From positions 20,892,001 through 20,956,000 of the forward strand of contig OU612073.1 of NCBI GenBank assembly GCA_914767715.1: a stretch of 64,000 bases of DNA, in the 5' to 3' direction. The position numbers were made by a program, and so were the translations under genes. The DNA comes from Membranipora membranacea (taxonomy: Eukaryota > Bryozoa > Gymnolaemata > Cheilostomatida > Membraniporidae). This document shows, piece after piece, positions 50,918 through 63,084 of this stretch. The first letter of the stretch is position 1, and each line of letters begins with the position of its first letter. Under the pieces are notes generated by a model. It worked only from the letters and a program-made list of their open reading frames with translations, was not told the DNA's origin and did not search any database.

Positions 50918-53383
50918 CCTGGCGTTTATCTCGTGGAAATAATTACAGACAGAGGGAAGCAAGATTTTATACCCTCATTGAAGTTTCAATCATTTGGAAC
51001 ACATTATTTATGATATAAATGGTCTAAAAAAGTGATGGGAAAATAGGATGGTCTGATTGTATTGTTATAATTCTGAGATTAGCTCGCCTTCTCACGGACC
51101 TAAGGTTGCTACTACCATATTTTAAGAAGATTAATGTGCGGAAGACGTTACTATTACTAAGTGAGTGATTTATTGAACATTTCAACCAAATGTATTTCTT
51201 TGGTACAATATTATAGATGGATAAGCCAGACGATGATAGACTGGGTGGCTATGTTTCTGGAAGTATAATCTAGAAGTATTCCAAATTTTCTATTTTAGTG
51301 ATTTATTTACTTGTTACTACAGAGAAAGATACAAAACTGATCTACCACTAGATAATCAGGATTTGTGACAGAATTTAGTTTAATTTATTTATGATCGATT
51401 TAGTGTGAAATTGCTGGCAAACAAGTTTGCTGATTTATTGGGCAGGCATGCAAAGCATCCAATTTTCTCATGGGATCAAGAGCAAAGGCGGTCTTTGGTA
51501 ACTAGTGTCTTCACTTTGAGCCTGACCAACCATCTTCTATATGTGAGTCCATTAACTTTGATGGAAAACCTGACTTCTCAGGCCAGCTTTATTCTTGGTT
51601 GATTTCACACAGATGATTTTAATTCAAACAATGACAAATTTTTCTAAATTATACAAAGATGGACAAAGTTGTCCTAATATACCTTGGACTTTTGGGAGTT
51701 TGGTTAAAATCACTCGCCACAACCCAAAGAAATGGTTGCACAATAGTGGTTGGCTTAAGGGCTAGATTGCAATATCTGTGCCAATTTGTTCACATACTAT
51801 ACTTGATTCGGAGTACATCAGTGGTCTTACACACCACAGTACTGCAGTGAGATTACTGATGACAACCTTCAACACTGGCACGTTGAAGACACAGTACCCT
51901 AACCAACGTAGCCGTCTTTCGGGAACACATCAGAAAAAAATCATATGCATATTGTTTCTTTTTTTGTTAAATTGCAGTTGAAACACATTAGGTGGTGTAT
52001 TTGTATTCTTTGTCTTTGGTTGTAGGAATTCTGAAAAATGAAAGTGTAATAGAACATTACCCGCCGAGCTGAATTGTAGCCAGATAGATATATCGTGAAT
52101 ATTTCCAGTGATGACATGGCTAATGTTATTAATTCTGATATGTCATTATGCTATTTGTTGTTGCAACAGTGCTAGTTATTTGGAGTTCATGGAAATTGCT
52201 TGATTGAATGCTGATAAATAGAAAAACGAGAGATAGATTCTGAAAACAGCCATGTGCGGCTTGATATCTCTCAACTCAGCGGCCACCTATTACCTGAGTT
52301 ATCCACCCTCTGATCATGTCCGGACAACTTCAAACATGATGTTCCAAAAATGACATTATTTCTGCTAAAGATCAACCAGTGATCACACAGTCTGCAAATA
52401 ATCTGTAATTAACTATCATAATATACGTTATGATGCAGGATAGTTTGAAGCTCGCAACTTCTCCTTTGTTTGGCGTATGTGTGTTATAGGCTCAACGGTT
52501 GCAACCTTTAAGAAACTATATATTTAAGGCTGAAAGAAATATAAAATTGGAATAATAATGGTTTGTTATACCCCAAATCAGTATATTGTGCCTGAAAAGA
52601 AGCTTTTTTGTTCACCACGTCACAAATAGAAATGGATGCTTTGTTGCTTGATTAGGAAAAGGCGAGGAAAGATTACGCGACCAGATTGTTATAATGTTGA
52701 GCTAAAAAAGTTAATCCCATATGGGCTGTCAGAGCAGCAGCGGTGGCAGCAGCAGAAGCTAAGAAGCAAATATAAAAATGACTGCATGGTATCGATACAT
52801 CTTCAATGAAGTTTGAGATCTCTGGAGCGTCTCACACAGCGCTGAGATTTGATCTATTTTACTCTGTGGTTGTTGCGATGCTAACCAGTACAAGGAAATA
52901 ATAAGGAAACAGAAATACTTTAGAGACATTATACAGCATATAAATTAATACAGATTATCCTACCAGCCAAGTACACAAATCAAATGATCCATAATGTCAT
53001 GATAATGTTGATTGCACTGATTTATAAATCAGTGGTTGTTTGCCATTGACATGTCATCACGCATACCTGGTTTTATGATATAAGTTTTATGATATTTTTA
53101 TAATATTGTTATTTTATATCAATATTGGGTCGTGAACAGGGTGAGAATTGTTGAATTTGGCGTCAAGTCAAGCGTGGTTATTGTCAGTCTTTAATCTCAT
53201 TGGTTAATGAGCATTTGCAATTACGTACTCACAGTTTGTCAACCCTGGCACCGATTGATTTACTCGGGAATAACCATGAATGATGGATTATGGCCATTAG
53301 TCTTAGGTAAAGCATGATACCATCAAGATATAAATTCTGTTGTTTGGCTAATTAAGCGCTATTTACCCACTGGCTGTGACAAC
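50918..53383. other. Divergent promoter region between the two WAP genes
   Basis: The two start codons are 2.5 kb apart and face away from each other. No exon is supported between them; frames near 51405-51981 look like chance. Shared promoter elements are possible, but I could not identify any specific site. Confidence 0.5.
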
Positions 53384-55548
53384 ATGCAGTCATTTTTTGT
53401 GTCAATACTCTGCTGTAATTTGCTCTTTGGAGGTAAGTAGTGTTTTACATCTCACTATTCTTTTTACCAAACTTTACCAACCAAATCCTTATCTTGTTGA
53501 ACCTCCAGTTTGCTCGCACCAGATAAAATATGTTATGCCAAAAAAGTTTTTAAGAAAATGTCACATTTCCTAAAAAAGGTTTTGTTGATAACAGTTCTTG
53601 TAACAATATACCAATGTGTAGCAACAATGTAATTGTCCAACTGAAGTAATCCTCAGAGTTTCAAATTGCAGGCGGTTATGCACAGCTCTCATCTACTGGT
53701 GGTTGTCCAAGTCCAGGCCCATTCACGGCGAGCTGTCCGTTTAACTCTGACGCTACATGTGACAGAGATGGAGAGTGTCCAGGGAAGAAGTTGTGCTGCG
53801 GCTGTCCAAGAGAATGTAAAGACCCGAGAGGTCCTGCTCTGCCACAAGTGGGCAAGTAAGTCAAGATTTTAGTACCACTCATTCAGCGATATGAATATTA
53901 CGATGAGTGGCGGAGGTTAGCACCGAAGGGGAATGATTATTGATGTACTATAAGAATCGAAATTATGTGTTTTCATAGCTGCTGTTGCCAATAATGTTTG
54001 AGCCGATTGTGCATGTAGGTTAATTTACGACTCAAATGGAATGATCCAATGACTTTTTTTATAACAGTTGTCCGATAGTGTTTGAGATACCATTGAGTGA
54101 GTGTGCCCGCCGAGGGACACCAAACACCTGTAGTAATGACAATCAGTGCTCTAATGGCCAGTCCTGCTGTCCAGGTGAATGTGGAGGACGATCATGTAAG
54201 TCCACAACCGGAGGTGGTGACTCTCCTGATTTCAATCCAGGCTTCCCAAACAATCCACCATTTTACTCACCAAGGTAAGAAAATCCTGTCTGTGCAAATT
54301 AACTATGGTTAAAGAAAGCAGATGGGTTGTTGTACATATGTTCACCTGTCTCCAACGATTAATAGTGATTGCGTGTATTATGATGTGTTCTAGGGTCCTG
54401 ATAGCCAAGTAATAGGTCAATTCAGATAGTCTTTCTGTTAACTTTCGTCTTTGACCTTTGAACCTTATGACCTCAAATAAATTTGAAACTGTTTCTAACT
54501 TTGTAGCTCTCAATGCCCAGTAGTAGATGATGTGGACTGCAGGGCGAGGTTCCCTGCATTCCAGTGCAACTCAGACAGTGATTGTGATTCTAATAAGTCA
54601 TGCTGTCCTGCTGAATGCGGAGGCAGAGTTTGTGCTCGACTCAGAAGGACCCCTCCTGCCGTACATACTACTAGACTACCTCCACGCAGACCCGGCAGAG
54701 TACAGAAGTATAACAAATCGTGAGTTGCCATAACATATTAATTCTTTTGCTATGCAGATGTGTTGGTATTCCACAAATCTAATCTTTTAGTTTTGAATTG
54801 GTTATCAAGAGCAAAAAAAATGTAAAATAGAGATTTACCCCCTCCCTACATTGATCATGGTTGTTCTGGAAAGTTGTTTGATTCTCGTTGGAAATCTTCA
54901 TAAGAAATGCCCCTTGACTGCACTTTGACCACACTTTTTTTTCTGCTTATAACTTTCATAACCATAACCAGGGACTAGAAGCTCAGTTGCTTAGAGAGCC
55001 TGACCTCTAACACACTCCTTCAAGCAATAAACAATATCGATGATATATATTCCACTAGGTGCCCGATCAAGGTTCCAAGAAGATTACCAGCTTTATGTGC
55101 TAGAGTGAGTGTGATTGCAGACTGCTTCTCAAACCGAGATTGTGGAAGAAAAGAGATGTGCTGTCCCTCATCTCAGTGTGGAGGAGGCAGCTGTGTTGCC
55201 AAAAGAACAAGAACCAGGAAGAGGTAATAAATTCATCCTACATTGGACAAGTTTGCTAAACACTCATATCACTGCCTCTAACCTCTTATTTACAAAATCA
55301 TGAATGTTGTACAACATGATGAGGCTTCACCACAAAAATAGGGAATTTTTGATAAATATTCTACACAGGGTTCGAGTTGGTGGATGATCGCTCTTTTTAC
55401 TTTTATTAGCAGGTGCCCTGCAGTGCCAGCCCGTAAGCCAATATCCTGCTCTAGAGTGAGGGTTGGGAGATTGTGTAACCGTAACAGAGACTGTGCTGGT
55501 AAGAAGAGGTGCTGCCCCGGTACATGTGGCGGGACAAGCTGTGTATAA
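53384..55548 (+). CDS. Secreted protein with five WAP (four-disulfide core) domains
   Basis: Exons: 53384-53432, 53672-53855, 54068-54274, 54507-54719, 55059-55223, 55413-55548. Phases are 1 then 2 throughout; the protein is 317 aa. Residues 1-16 are the signal peptide (MQSFFVSILCCNLLFGG at the junction). Each of the five following exons encodes one WAP domain, recognisable by KLCCGCPREC, SCCPGECGGRSC, SCCPAECGGRVC, MCCPSSQCGGGSC and RCCPGTCGGTSC. Short Pro- or Arg-rich linkers separate them. One domain per exon with phase-2 borders allows domains to be added or lost without breaking the frame. Domain 4 is very close to domain 5 of the neighbouring WAP gene (CPIKV, CAR.SVIA, CFS..DCGR). The protein ends right after the last WAP cysteine. 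A role as protease inhibitor or defence protein is inferred from the family. Confidence 0.88.
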
Positions 55549-55825
55549 AGTGAATAGAGGTACATAGTACAAGAAATCTATGAGTCACTGCAGCAAGGAC
55601 AACCATAGCGTTGTTATATACTAATGTATAATATATAATATATAATATATAATAACTATATGGGGACAACTCATGTGTTTGTGCTGATCATTTAATTAAA
55701 TCACGCTTGATCATAGTCAGAATGCTCTGTGAGGAATCCAGCTTTTTGATGTAGGTACATTTTTTGTTTAATGTTTCAGTGAAGACCATAATATTGAGTC
55801 TATGTTGAAGACCTACTTTTTGCAT

Positions 55826-55831
55826 AATAAA
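55826..55831 (+). promoter_or_regulatory. AATAAA signal of the second WAP gene
   Basis: A canonical hexamer lies 280 bases after the stop codon; a second one follows at 55869-55874. Confidence 0.5.
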
Positions 55832-55910
55832 CAACTTGCATTGGTGCTTTTTATTTATGTATTTCTGAAATAAAATGAAATAATGTACATGAGTCAGATG
55901 GGATTATTGA

Positions 55911-55916
55911 TTTATT
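55911..55916 (-). promoter_or_regulatory. AATAAA signal of the P450 gene
   Basis: TTTATT on the plus strand gives AATAAA on the coding strand, about 170 bases after the P450 stop. The convergent WAP and P450 transcripts would therefore nearly touch or overlap around 55850-55890. Confidence 0.5.
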
Positions 55917-56081
55917 GCTAAATCTACCTGGCACGCTATCACATAGGTGTCATAAAAACCAGATTATCTTAATGAAATTTCACGAGCTTGCACAAGAGAT
56001 TAGCATTAATCCTTTTGGGGGATAATCCTTCATATGTATCTCGGGCTCTACTACAGTATACTAATGTCTTCAATAAGACTG

Positions 56082-59000
56082 TTAGTGCCTCGGTATGAAC
56101 TTTATTTTGTATCTCGGCGGTTCCAGCACTATCACAGATTTTGTTACAGTAGTTGGAGTTGTCTCCTGACCGCACACAATCTTATACTTCTGCAGCGTCG
56201 AAACGAGGAAGATGAATATCTCTATTTTGGCTAGCTGCTCACCAGGGCATGCTCTCCTACCTGTTAAATGAATAGAATATAGAATAACAATATTCTAAGA
56301 CCTCAAGGATGCATTCTAGTATCTGAAATAAATTGCAGGCTATGTATGAATAACGAGGGTACCTGGTAAGCCCCAGACTCAGCTATTCTGTTTTCTAATA
56401 AATACCACCATATAATAAATGTAAAAGCGCACTGAATCTGGAATAGTATACATATTTACTTGTATCAGTACAATAGACAATAGTGCAGACATGTTCCGTG
56501 GAAAAAAAATTGATATAATGTAAAATGCTATACACACAGTAGCTCTCAAGTGTGTATGGGATTTACAGTAGCTCTCAACTGTGTATGGGATTTTACATTT
56601 GATTATTAATAATCAATTCTCTTTCCACTCCCTAAGTCGACTTTTGCCTGGAATTAAAGCTCATTACCTGTGCCAAAAGGAGTAAACTCTTTGCCTTCAG
56701 GTTTTTTGAACTTTCCTTCTTCATCGAGGAATCGATTGGCTTTAAAGCTGTACGGGTCCTCATAGAGTGCCTCATTGTGTGATGTACACCACAGATTTCC
56801 AGCCACCACCGTTCCTGTAAGAAGATAGCAGATATGGTATTGATTGCCTACAGTCGCAGGCTGATTGTAAGAATACTTTTTAGAAAGCGATTTTTGGAGC
56901 GACAGTGCGATACAAAAAGCGATCAAAAGATACCATTGGCGTTTATATTTCTAGGTTCTAGTTTTGAAAACCCTCAGTAGGATTGAAACGATTGTATGGT
57001 TGGTTTTCTCAAATCAGATCAGTGGCTGTCCCCTAACTATTGGTATATCAGACTGGTAATGGTTGTAATGTTTTCGGTTTATTTACACTTGGATATGAAT
57101 GTTATCCCTTGCAACTGAGCTTTGTACTCAATGTTGTCTCACTTTTGTTCTATCAAATTTAGCGACCTGTTAGGTAATCATACCTTTGGGTATAGTGTGA
57201 CCACATACAACTGTATCTTCAGTGGTGTAGTGACTCGCTGTCATCATAGCGATATCTGTCCTTAAGATTTCAGTCAGAGCTGACATTGTGCTATGCATCT
57301 CCTGTCTGTCTGAAGCTTGGGGAGTTCTCTCTCCTGTAAAAATTAGACAGGATATCCTGTTAGCAGTCTTGTCATGCTTCGATGAAGTTAAGTTTGACAT
57401 GAGAACTTGAATGGCAATTTTTCGGAGGGCATTGTTCATCAATGTAATCTTGATTAGTAAATTTCCTCAAATTCTGGGAAATGTGACATACTAAATTATG
57501 GATCATACCCTACCTGACAGGCATTAAATAATTGAAACTATAATTTTACCAAGTGCATACATTTCGAGAGAGTTCCAAAAAATTATTGCAACAATACAGT
57601 TTTGCTCTGGAAACTTTCAATTCTAACTGATGACTTCACAATAATGCTCATTATTGCTTCACAGTCTCCATATTTATGGAATAAATTAATTATGGAACTA
57701 AATTAATTTATGGAATAAATTAAATTATTATTTTAGTCTCCATAAAATGTTCTGTCACTGCATGAAAACATTCCTAAAGATGATGTAGAATGACAATAAA
57801 AGTATATATATATATATATTTATACAAAATCCAAATGTGAAATAGAAAGACCCTTAGAAGCTTACCAATCACGTCTTTGATTTCTTGGTATATACCTTCT
57901 TGTACTTCAGGGTGGAGCGTCATGAACAAAAATGCCCAATAAAGTGACATACTGGATGTATCAGTTCCTGCTAGATACATCTGGAGAACTGTTCCTAACA
58001 GGTTGTTTTCTGTTAAATAAAAACATGTATACAAATATTAACTGATATTTTGTCAAGGAATACAACATTATCTGATATGTTATTTTGAGAGCATACTATC
58101 AGGAATGTTGATGATAGACAAAGGGTTGACCCTCCCATATAAAAATGATAAAATATATACATATCATTGAAAGAACTATATTTAAATGGAGGAAGTACTT
58201 GCCTGTGTAGATTTTTGAATTGGGCTCGGCATTCCGCATCTCTATGAGGAAAGAGTCGACGTAATCTCTGGGGTTTTCTGGATCTAAGGTCTTCTTGTGC
58301 TCTTTGATCTGTCCCAGACAGAAGTCCAGGCCAGTCATAGCTTGCTTTTTAGATGCTGCAAAGCCTAAGGGATCTATGGGTAACCACTGTAAAACAAACA
58401 GGAAAGTGATGGTTTAATTCTCTGGTGGAGGACGACTTCTGTATTTGAAGAAAAAAATATGCTGGTTTGCTCATTCTCAGGCATAATGTGATGGTCGACC
58501 CCACTATTCATTTGCATTCTGGAATTTAAGAAAATAACTTTTTCCACTCACACATCTTGCATTCCTTTGTCAAAAAGGCCAACAAATCCTCCTTGGTGAG
58601 TATTCTGATTTCTTACTCAAATCTCAAAATAACAATAATAGCGATTCATGAGGCTTACACACCTTGAGGAAAGGCGCCAACTCCATCATAAAGTACTTTC
58701 CAAAGAATTCACCAAACTTCAGGTTCTTAGCCTGATCCCTGTTGTATTCAAATCGTTTTCCGAATATGATATGAGTGGCTACATTAGATACTGACTGCTG
58801 TAGCTGCTCGTGTAGATCTATTGGTTGCTGGTTTGTTTTTTCGAGCACTTCTAAGAAATATCTCACTTCCTCGTGTATGACCTCTTCCATACCCTGGCGT
58901 CCTGTTGGGAAGAAACAGTCAATGATTGAAAATTACTTTATGGAATTTGGTATCTATTAATTATTAAGTTCCATTCGAAGATTGCAACTGATTAATGGTG

Positions 59001-60598
59001 GGCAGATAGTTTGTTTCATGTATATCCTTTTGAAACTTGAAGTTGTCCAATTACACTGAACGAGAGCATAACTACCACTCACATGCTTTGCTTCTATTGG
59101 GTCTCACCAATCAAAAAGTGAAGGTTACATTTTGCCGCTATGGTAATAGCATGCCTTGTTCAAAATGTGTCGGAAAATTGGACCCAACACTAGAAATGTC
59201 TTGAGTACAAGACACGCCTTCTGGCTGTTTTTAAATGTGTCTGGAGGTAAACCATGGGTGTAGCCAGGCGAGTAGACCGTGTATTATATAAGTGACATCA
59301 CGTAGCGGACTGTGTAAAGTTATTTGACCTGAGTGAACTAGCTAAGGCAAGAATAAGTAAACAACACACACATCTTGATTGTAAGATCATACAGCGCCTG
59401 TTACTAGATAAACACTGTCATCCATATAACTCACCTACACCTCTCTCCCTGAACACACTCAGCATGTGACGTCTTAATGGCTGCCAGACACCATCTGCGC
59501 TGTCGATCATACCAAGAGCTGAATATATCATAAGCTGATGTTAGTAAAAGACTATATGTAAATAGTGATTGGAAATGAATGATAGGCATAAGGCAATGCT
59601 GTCTGAATATGACAGTTGAAAGCCCCATTTGAATACAGTTTTGAACTTGGTTGATAACCTCTCAATTATTATTTTTAACTTTTGACACATATCAGAAGCT
59701 GAATGGTGAACAGTGGGTATTATTCAAGGAATAGATTTTCTGCACTAATTCTGTTGCCTCCGATCGTCTTTTGCAATGAGAGTAGATTGACAAAATAAAT
59801 TTCTTTATACATTTTCGTTAAAAAGTCAGAGTCCCCGATTTTGGAAATGAATGATGTGTAATGCCCTATTGAAATCATCGTTTATTACCGATAGGAGACG
59901 GTGTAGTTGTGTCTATACAGAATGAGACTGTTATATTTACCATCAGGGTAGCCCAGAACTGCCAAAGGAGTCCTCTCTAGCGTCTGTGGAGGACGCATAC
60001 TAAGAGTATTAGCATTCTTTATAAAAGCTTCGTGTAAGGCTTTAGGAGAATTGAGGATCACTGTTGGATTTTGTGGCCATCTTACTGTGAACACCTCTCC
60101 AAAGTTTTCTGTAAACACATGGAAGAGATTTGTATTTTTAAACCTAAATGCTTGCTTCAGTCGTGTGTGATGGTTGATAGTGGTAGCCAGTTTACAGTCT
60201 AAGACTTTACAAACATCACTTATTTGAGGTGTCTACTAATTGCTATTTTCTGAACGAATTTCTCCATTCTTCTACAATGAACCGTCATGCAGCGATATCC
60301 TCACATAATTGCAACCTGCACATGCTGCAGCAAAAATATATAAACATCTTAAATATTGAACCAATCGATGAAAAAATCCAGCTTATGTCTCACCGTAAAG
60401 GTATTGTCCAAGGTTGTCGAAGTGAAATATAAGTTGATGAGAATTCCCGATCAGAGGTAGAGGCATAGGACCAGGGGGATATCGGTGTCTGTTCCATACT
60501 GGCCAGTAGTGTAGGAGGAAAAACACTGTCCCTGTGCCGACTAACACCGAGGTGGGCAGAGATGTTACATATTCTATCGCCGAACTGAGATTGTCCAT
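56082..60598 (-). CDS. Microsomal cytochrome P450, CYP2-like
   Basis: This is a haem-thiolate monooxygenase anchored in the ER, oxidising small lipophilic substrates with electrons from P450 reductase. Exons in coding order: 60598-60394, 60108-59941, 59518-59435, 58901-58663, 58386-58203, 58009-57866, 57333-57184, 56814-56668, 56260-56082. The phases agree throughout, giving 499 aa, the normal length. There is an N-terminal membrane helix (about 16-40), then the Pro-rich hinge RYPPGPMPLPLIGNSHQ. The C-helix has WQPLR (136-140), the I-helix AGTDTS (307-312) and the K-helix ExxR at E363-R366. The haem loop FGTGRRACPG spans exons 8 and 9 with Cys445 as the iron ligand. The nine-exon structure with mostly phase-1 borders resembles CYP2 genes. 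Intron 5 has a GC donor (G|GCAAGT), required by the frame. An upstream in-frame ATG at 60625 would add nine residues. Substrate unknown. Confidence 0.93.
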
Positions 60599-62304
60599 CA
60601 CAAGATCTGGTATTAATAATAACATTAATAATGATCAAATCACTCCACGGCTGACGTCTTAGATACAATAGCAAAATGGCAAAAATCAAATTATGCCCTC
60701 CTGTCCTGACTTTTGCCACCTTTTCTCATGAAATTCAACATATTGTATAAGGGTTTAGAAGTGTTGCGCAGAAAATCTGAAGTTGCAATTAACCGCAAAT
60801 CAATAAGACAGATTCTTCTGACGGATCAATGCGAAACAAACGAGAAAAATCTGACAACACAAAACAGTCTGATGGAAAAGTTTGTCCAGCTAATTTGCAG
60901 AATAAGTGCAGCTTGCTTTAAAACAAAGCAGTAATACCTGTGGTATACTCACCCATTATAAGTGATTAACGGCTTATCAGGCGCTATGCAGTAGTCTATC
61001 AGTATCTATCTTGAGTAAAGTATTCAATTTCAAGCTCAACCTTGCAACTGCAGTCTACATTAGCTGTACAAGGCACTTTTATAGAGGGTGTAAAACCCGC
61101 CAATTATCTTAAGCGTAGTGTGTAATCTGGCTTAAGAATTCACAACAGCATCACATGCCTCTGCAACTTTGTCACATGCTACTGACGCAATAACGTTAGT
61201 CATTGTCAGGGCTCAGCAATTCCTGATAGCAGACTCCCACTCAAAGACAGGATTAAATATTTATTGATATTGCAAAACACAAAACTGTACTAAAAAGCCT
61301 AAGTCAATAGTGGCCAAGGCCGACTCAATTTATGCATTGTTCAAGTGTAGATATATCAAGGTATTTGTTAGCGTGCAAGTTGCACAATGTATAATCAATA
61401 ATTCGTGAAGCAGTCATGCAGAGTGAAGGCTAGAATGTAGGCCTACTTTACATTATCTGGAATCCTTTTATGCACGCAAAGCTGAGGGATCGCCTGATGT
61501 TAATGCTGATCACCTGATTCTGCATCCAGCTGAAACTATGAGTGCTTATGTACTATGACTCAATAACTTGCAGAGCTTATGTCCGTGCTATCACCTTGGC
61601 CAGACCGGAAGACCATAGGTGCATATGTACTATGACCAAATTTGCAAAGCTAGCATAAGCACTAACAACCCAGCCAGACCGATCATCGCATTTTGGGAAC
61701 ACAACATTTTTGGTAGGCCTCCGAGGCAGACAAGCCAAATTATTTTTGTATGAGATATCCTAAATCCAATTTCTAGCTTACAATTATAATCGGCTCTATA
61801 GAAGTGAAGTGTCCGCAGGCACACTTTTCAAGTATTTTGTGACATAACCACTAGGGGGAACCTTATCATTTATTCTAAAAAAGTGAGGAGTATTTAAATG
61901 TCTCTTTTTCACTATTATAGTTTCTTTTTTTTGGTCTTTCTTTCTTCTGTTTTGGCACTAAATGATTTAGATTGCCGATAAAGTATTAAAAAAACCAACC
62001 TCATGTGCCACTATAAATGAGATACGCCTAGCTTTAATCTTGCATCAGCTCCAAATAAATACAGATGCCATCCATGTACGGAAGAGAAGTTGGGAGGTGG
62101 AATCCTTTACAGCGAGAACAAGTGAAGTGAAATAAAGCAGCAAACAACAACAACATACTCCACAAATTATTCGTCCCCACAAACAGGCTAGAAAGCACAA
62201 CCATCAGTTGAACCTAATACCATACTGGAACACTGACCTCCACAAAAAGAGCTTTTTTGTTGTCACTGTTAATTGTGGTATTACCTTTGTAATATATATA
62301 GATA

Positions 62305-62571
62305 CAGTGTTAGAATTTAGGGGGATGCAAGGGGATGGTGTCCCCTTCCTACTTTGCCTAGGGGGATGCATCTCCCCCTATATATCATAACCCAGGTTAC
62401 TGTCAGCTGGTGAGTACATCAATATGAGTTTTCCAAAATATGGCTAAAATTTATGTATTTTCATTTGCAATCACCACAAGGCTCCGCAGACCTGCCGGGG
62501 GCCAAGGCGGCCCCCTGAAGCCTCGGCTTGGTTGGCATCCCCCTACCTCATGTTTTCCACTTCTAACACTG
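62305..62571. mobile_element. MITE with CAGTGTTAGAA ends and TA flanks
   Basis: The left end CAGTGTTAGAA and its exact reverse complement at the right end (62561-62571) enclose 267 bp, with TA outside on each side. A second inverted block (AGGGGGATGC) lies further in. The interior has a GC-rich stretch near 62482-62535 unlike its surroundings. No coding capacity is visible. TA-flanked short inverted repeats suggest a Tc1/mariner-like or related family. Confidence 0.6.
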
Positions 62572-63012
62572 TATATATATATATATACATTTTGATTTGC
62601 ATCCACCTTCATCCGAAGAGTTTTCCCTGATGCGCAAAAAAAAACAACAAAAAAACAACTGAAATAAAATCAAGGGAATAGGAATTCTGACCCAATCCAA
62701 TTAAAACTAATGGGACGACAATGCAAACTGTAATGACTGTTCTATAGCTAATAATCATTGATGGACCAATAAATTTTAAGACCCACAATATTTCAACAAT
62801 TAAAGCTGCATTCAAGGTCTTATGTCGCATACTATTTCCACTATTTTTATCTTAATATACACTTTATTTGCTATTCAGTTCCCCTTTTGGAGCCAATGAG
62901 AATATGCTGACGTTAAGGTATGATACATGATACATGTTGCGGCTTATCTTTAATGCAAGGTGAGGATGGGCAAGCTAGGGTTATGTATGAAGAGCTCACC
63001 TCCATTAGCAGC

Positions 63013-63084
63013 ATGGGTGGTGACCGGGATTCGAGCCTACAAGTCTCAGAATAAAAAGCTAGAATCCTAACCACCACGCCAACA
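63013..63084 (-). repeat. tRNA-derived SINE-like fragment
   Basis: The minus strand carries GTGGTGGTTAGGATTC, close to the A-box region of tRNA-Glu-type genes. About 30 bases on comes GGCTCGAATCCCGGTCACC, with a B-box-like GGCTCGAATCC. The acceptor ends do not pair well, so this is not a working tRNA gene. Such A-box/B-box pairs are typical of the head of tRNA-derived SINEs. No obvious body or tail could be delimited. Confidence 0.5.

Noticed and set aside
51405-51981. Overlapping plus-strand frames between the WAP genes
   Set aside because: Short, no signal peptide or cysteine pattern, no splice consistency with either WAP gene.
63013-63084. Functional tRNA gene on the minus strand
   Set aside because: A- and B-box-like blocks are present, but the acceptor stem and anticodon arm do not fold properly, so a SINE remnant is the better reading.
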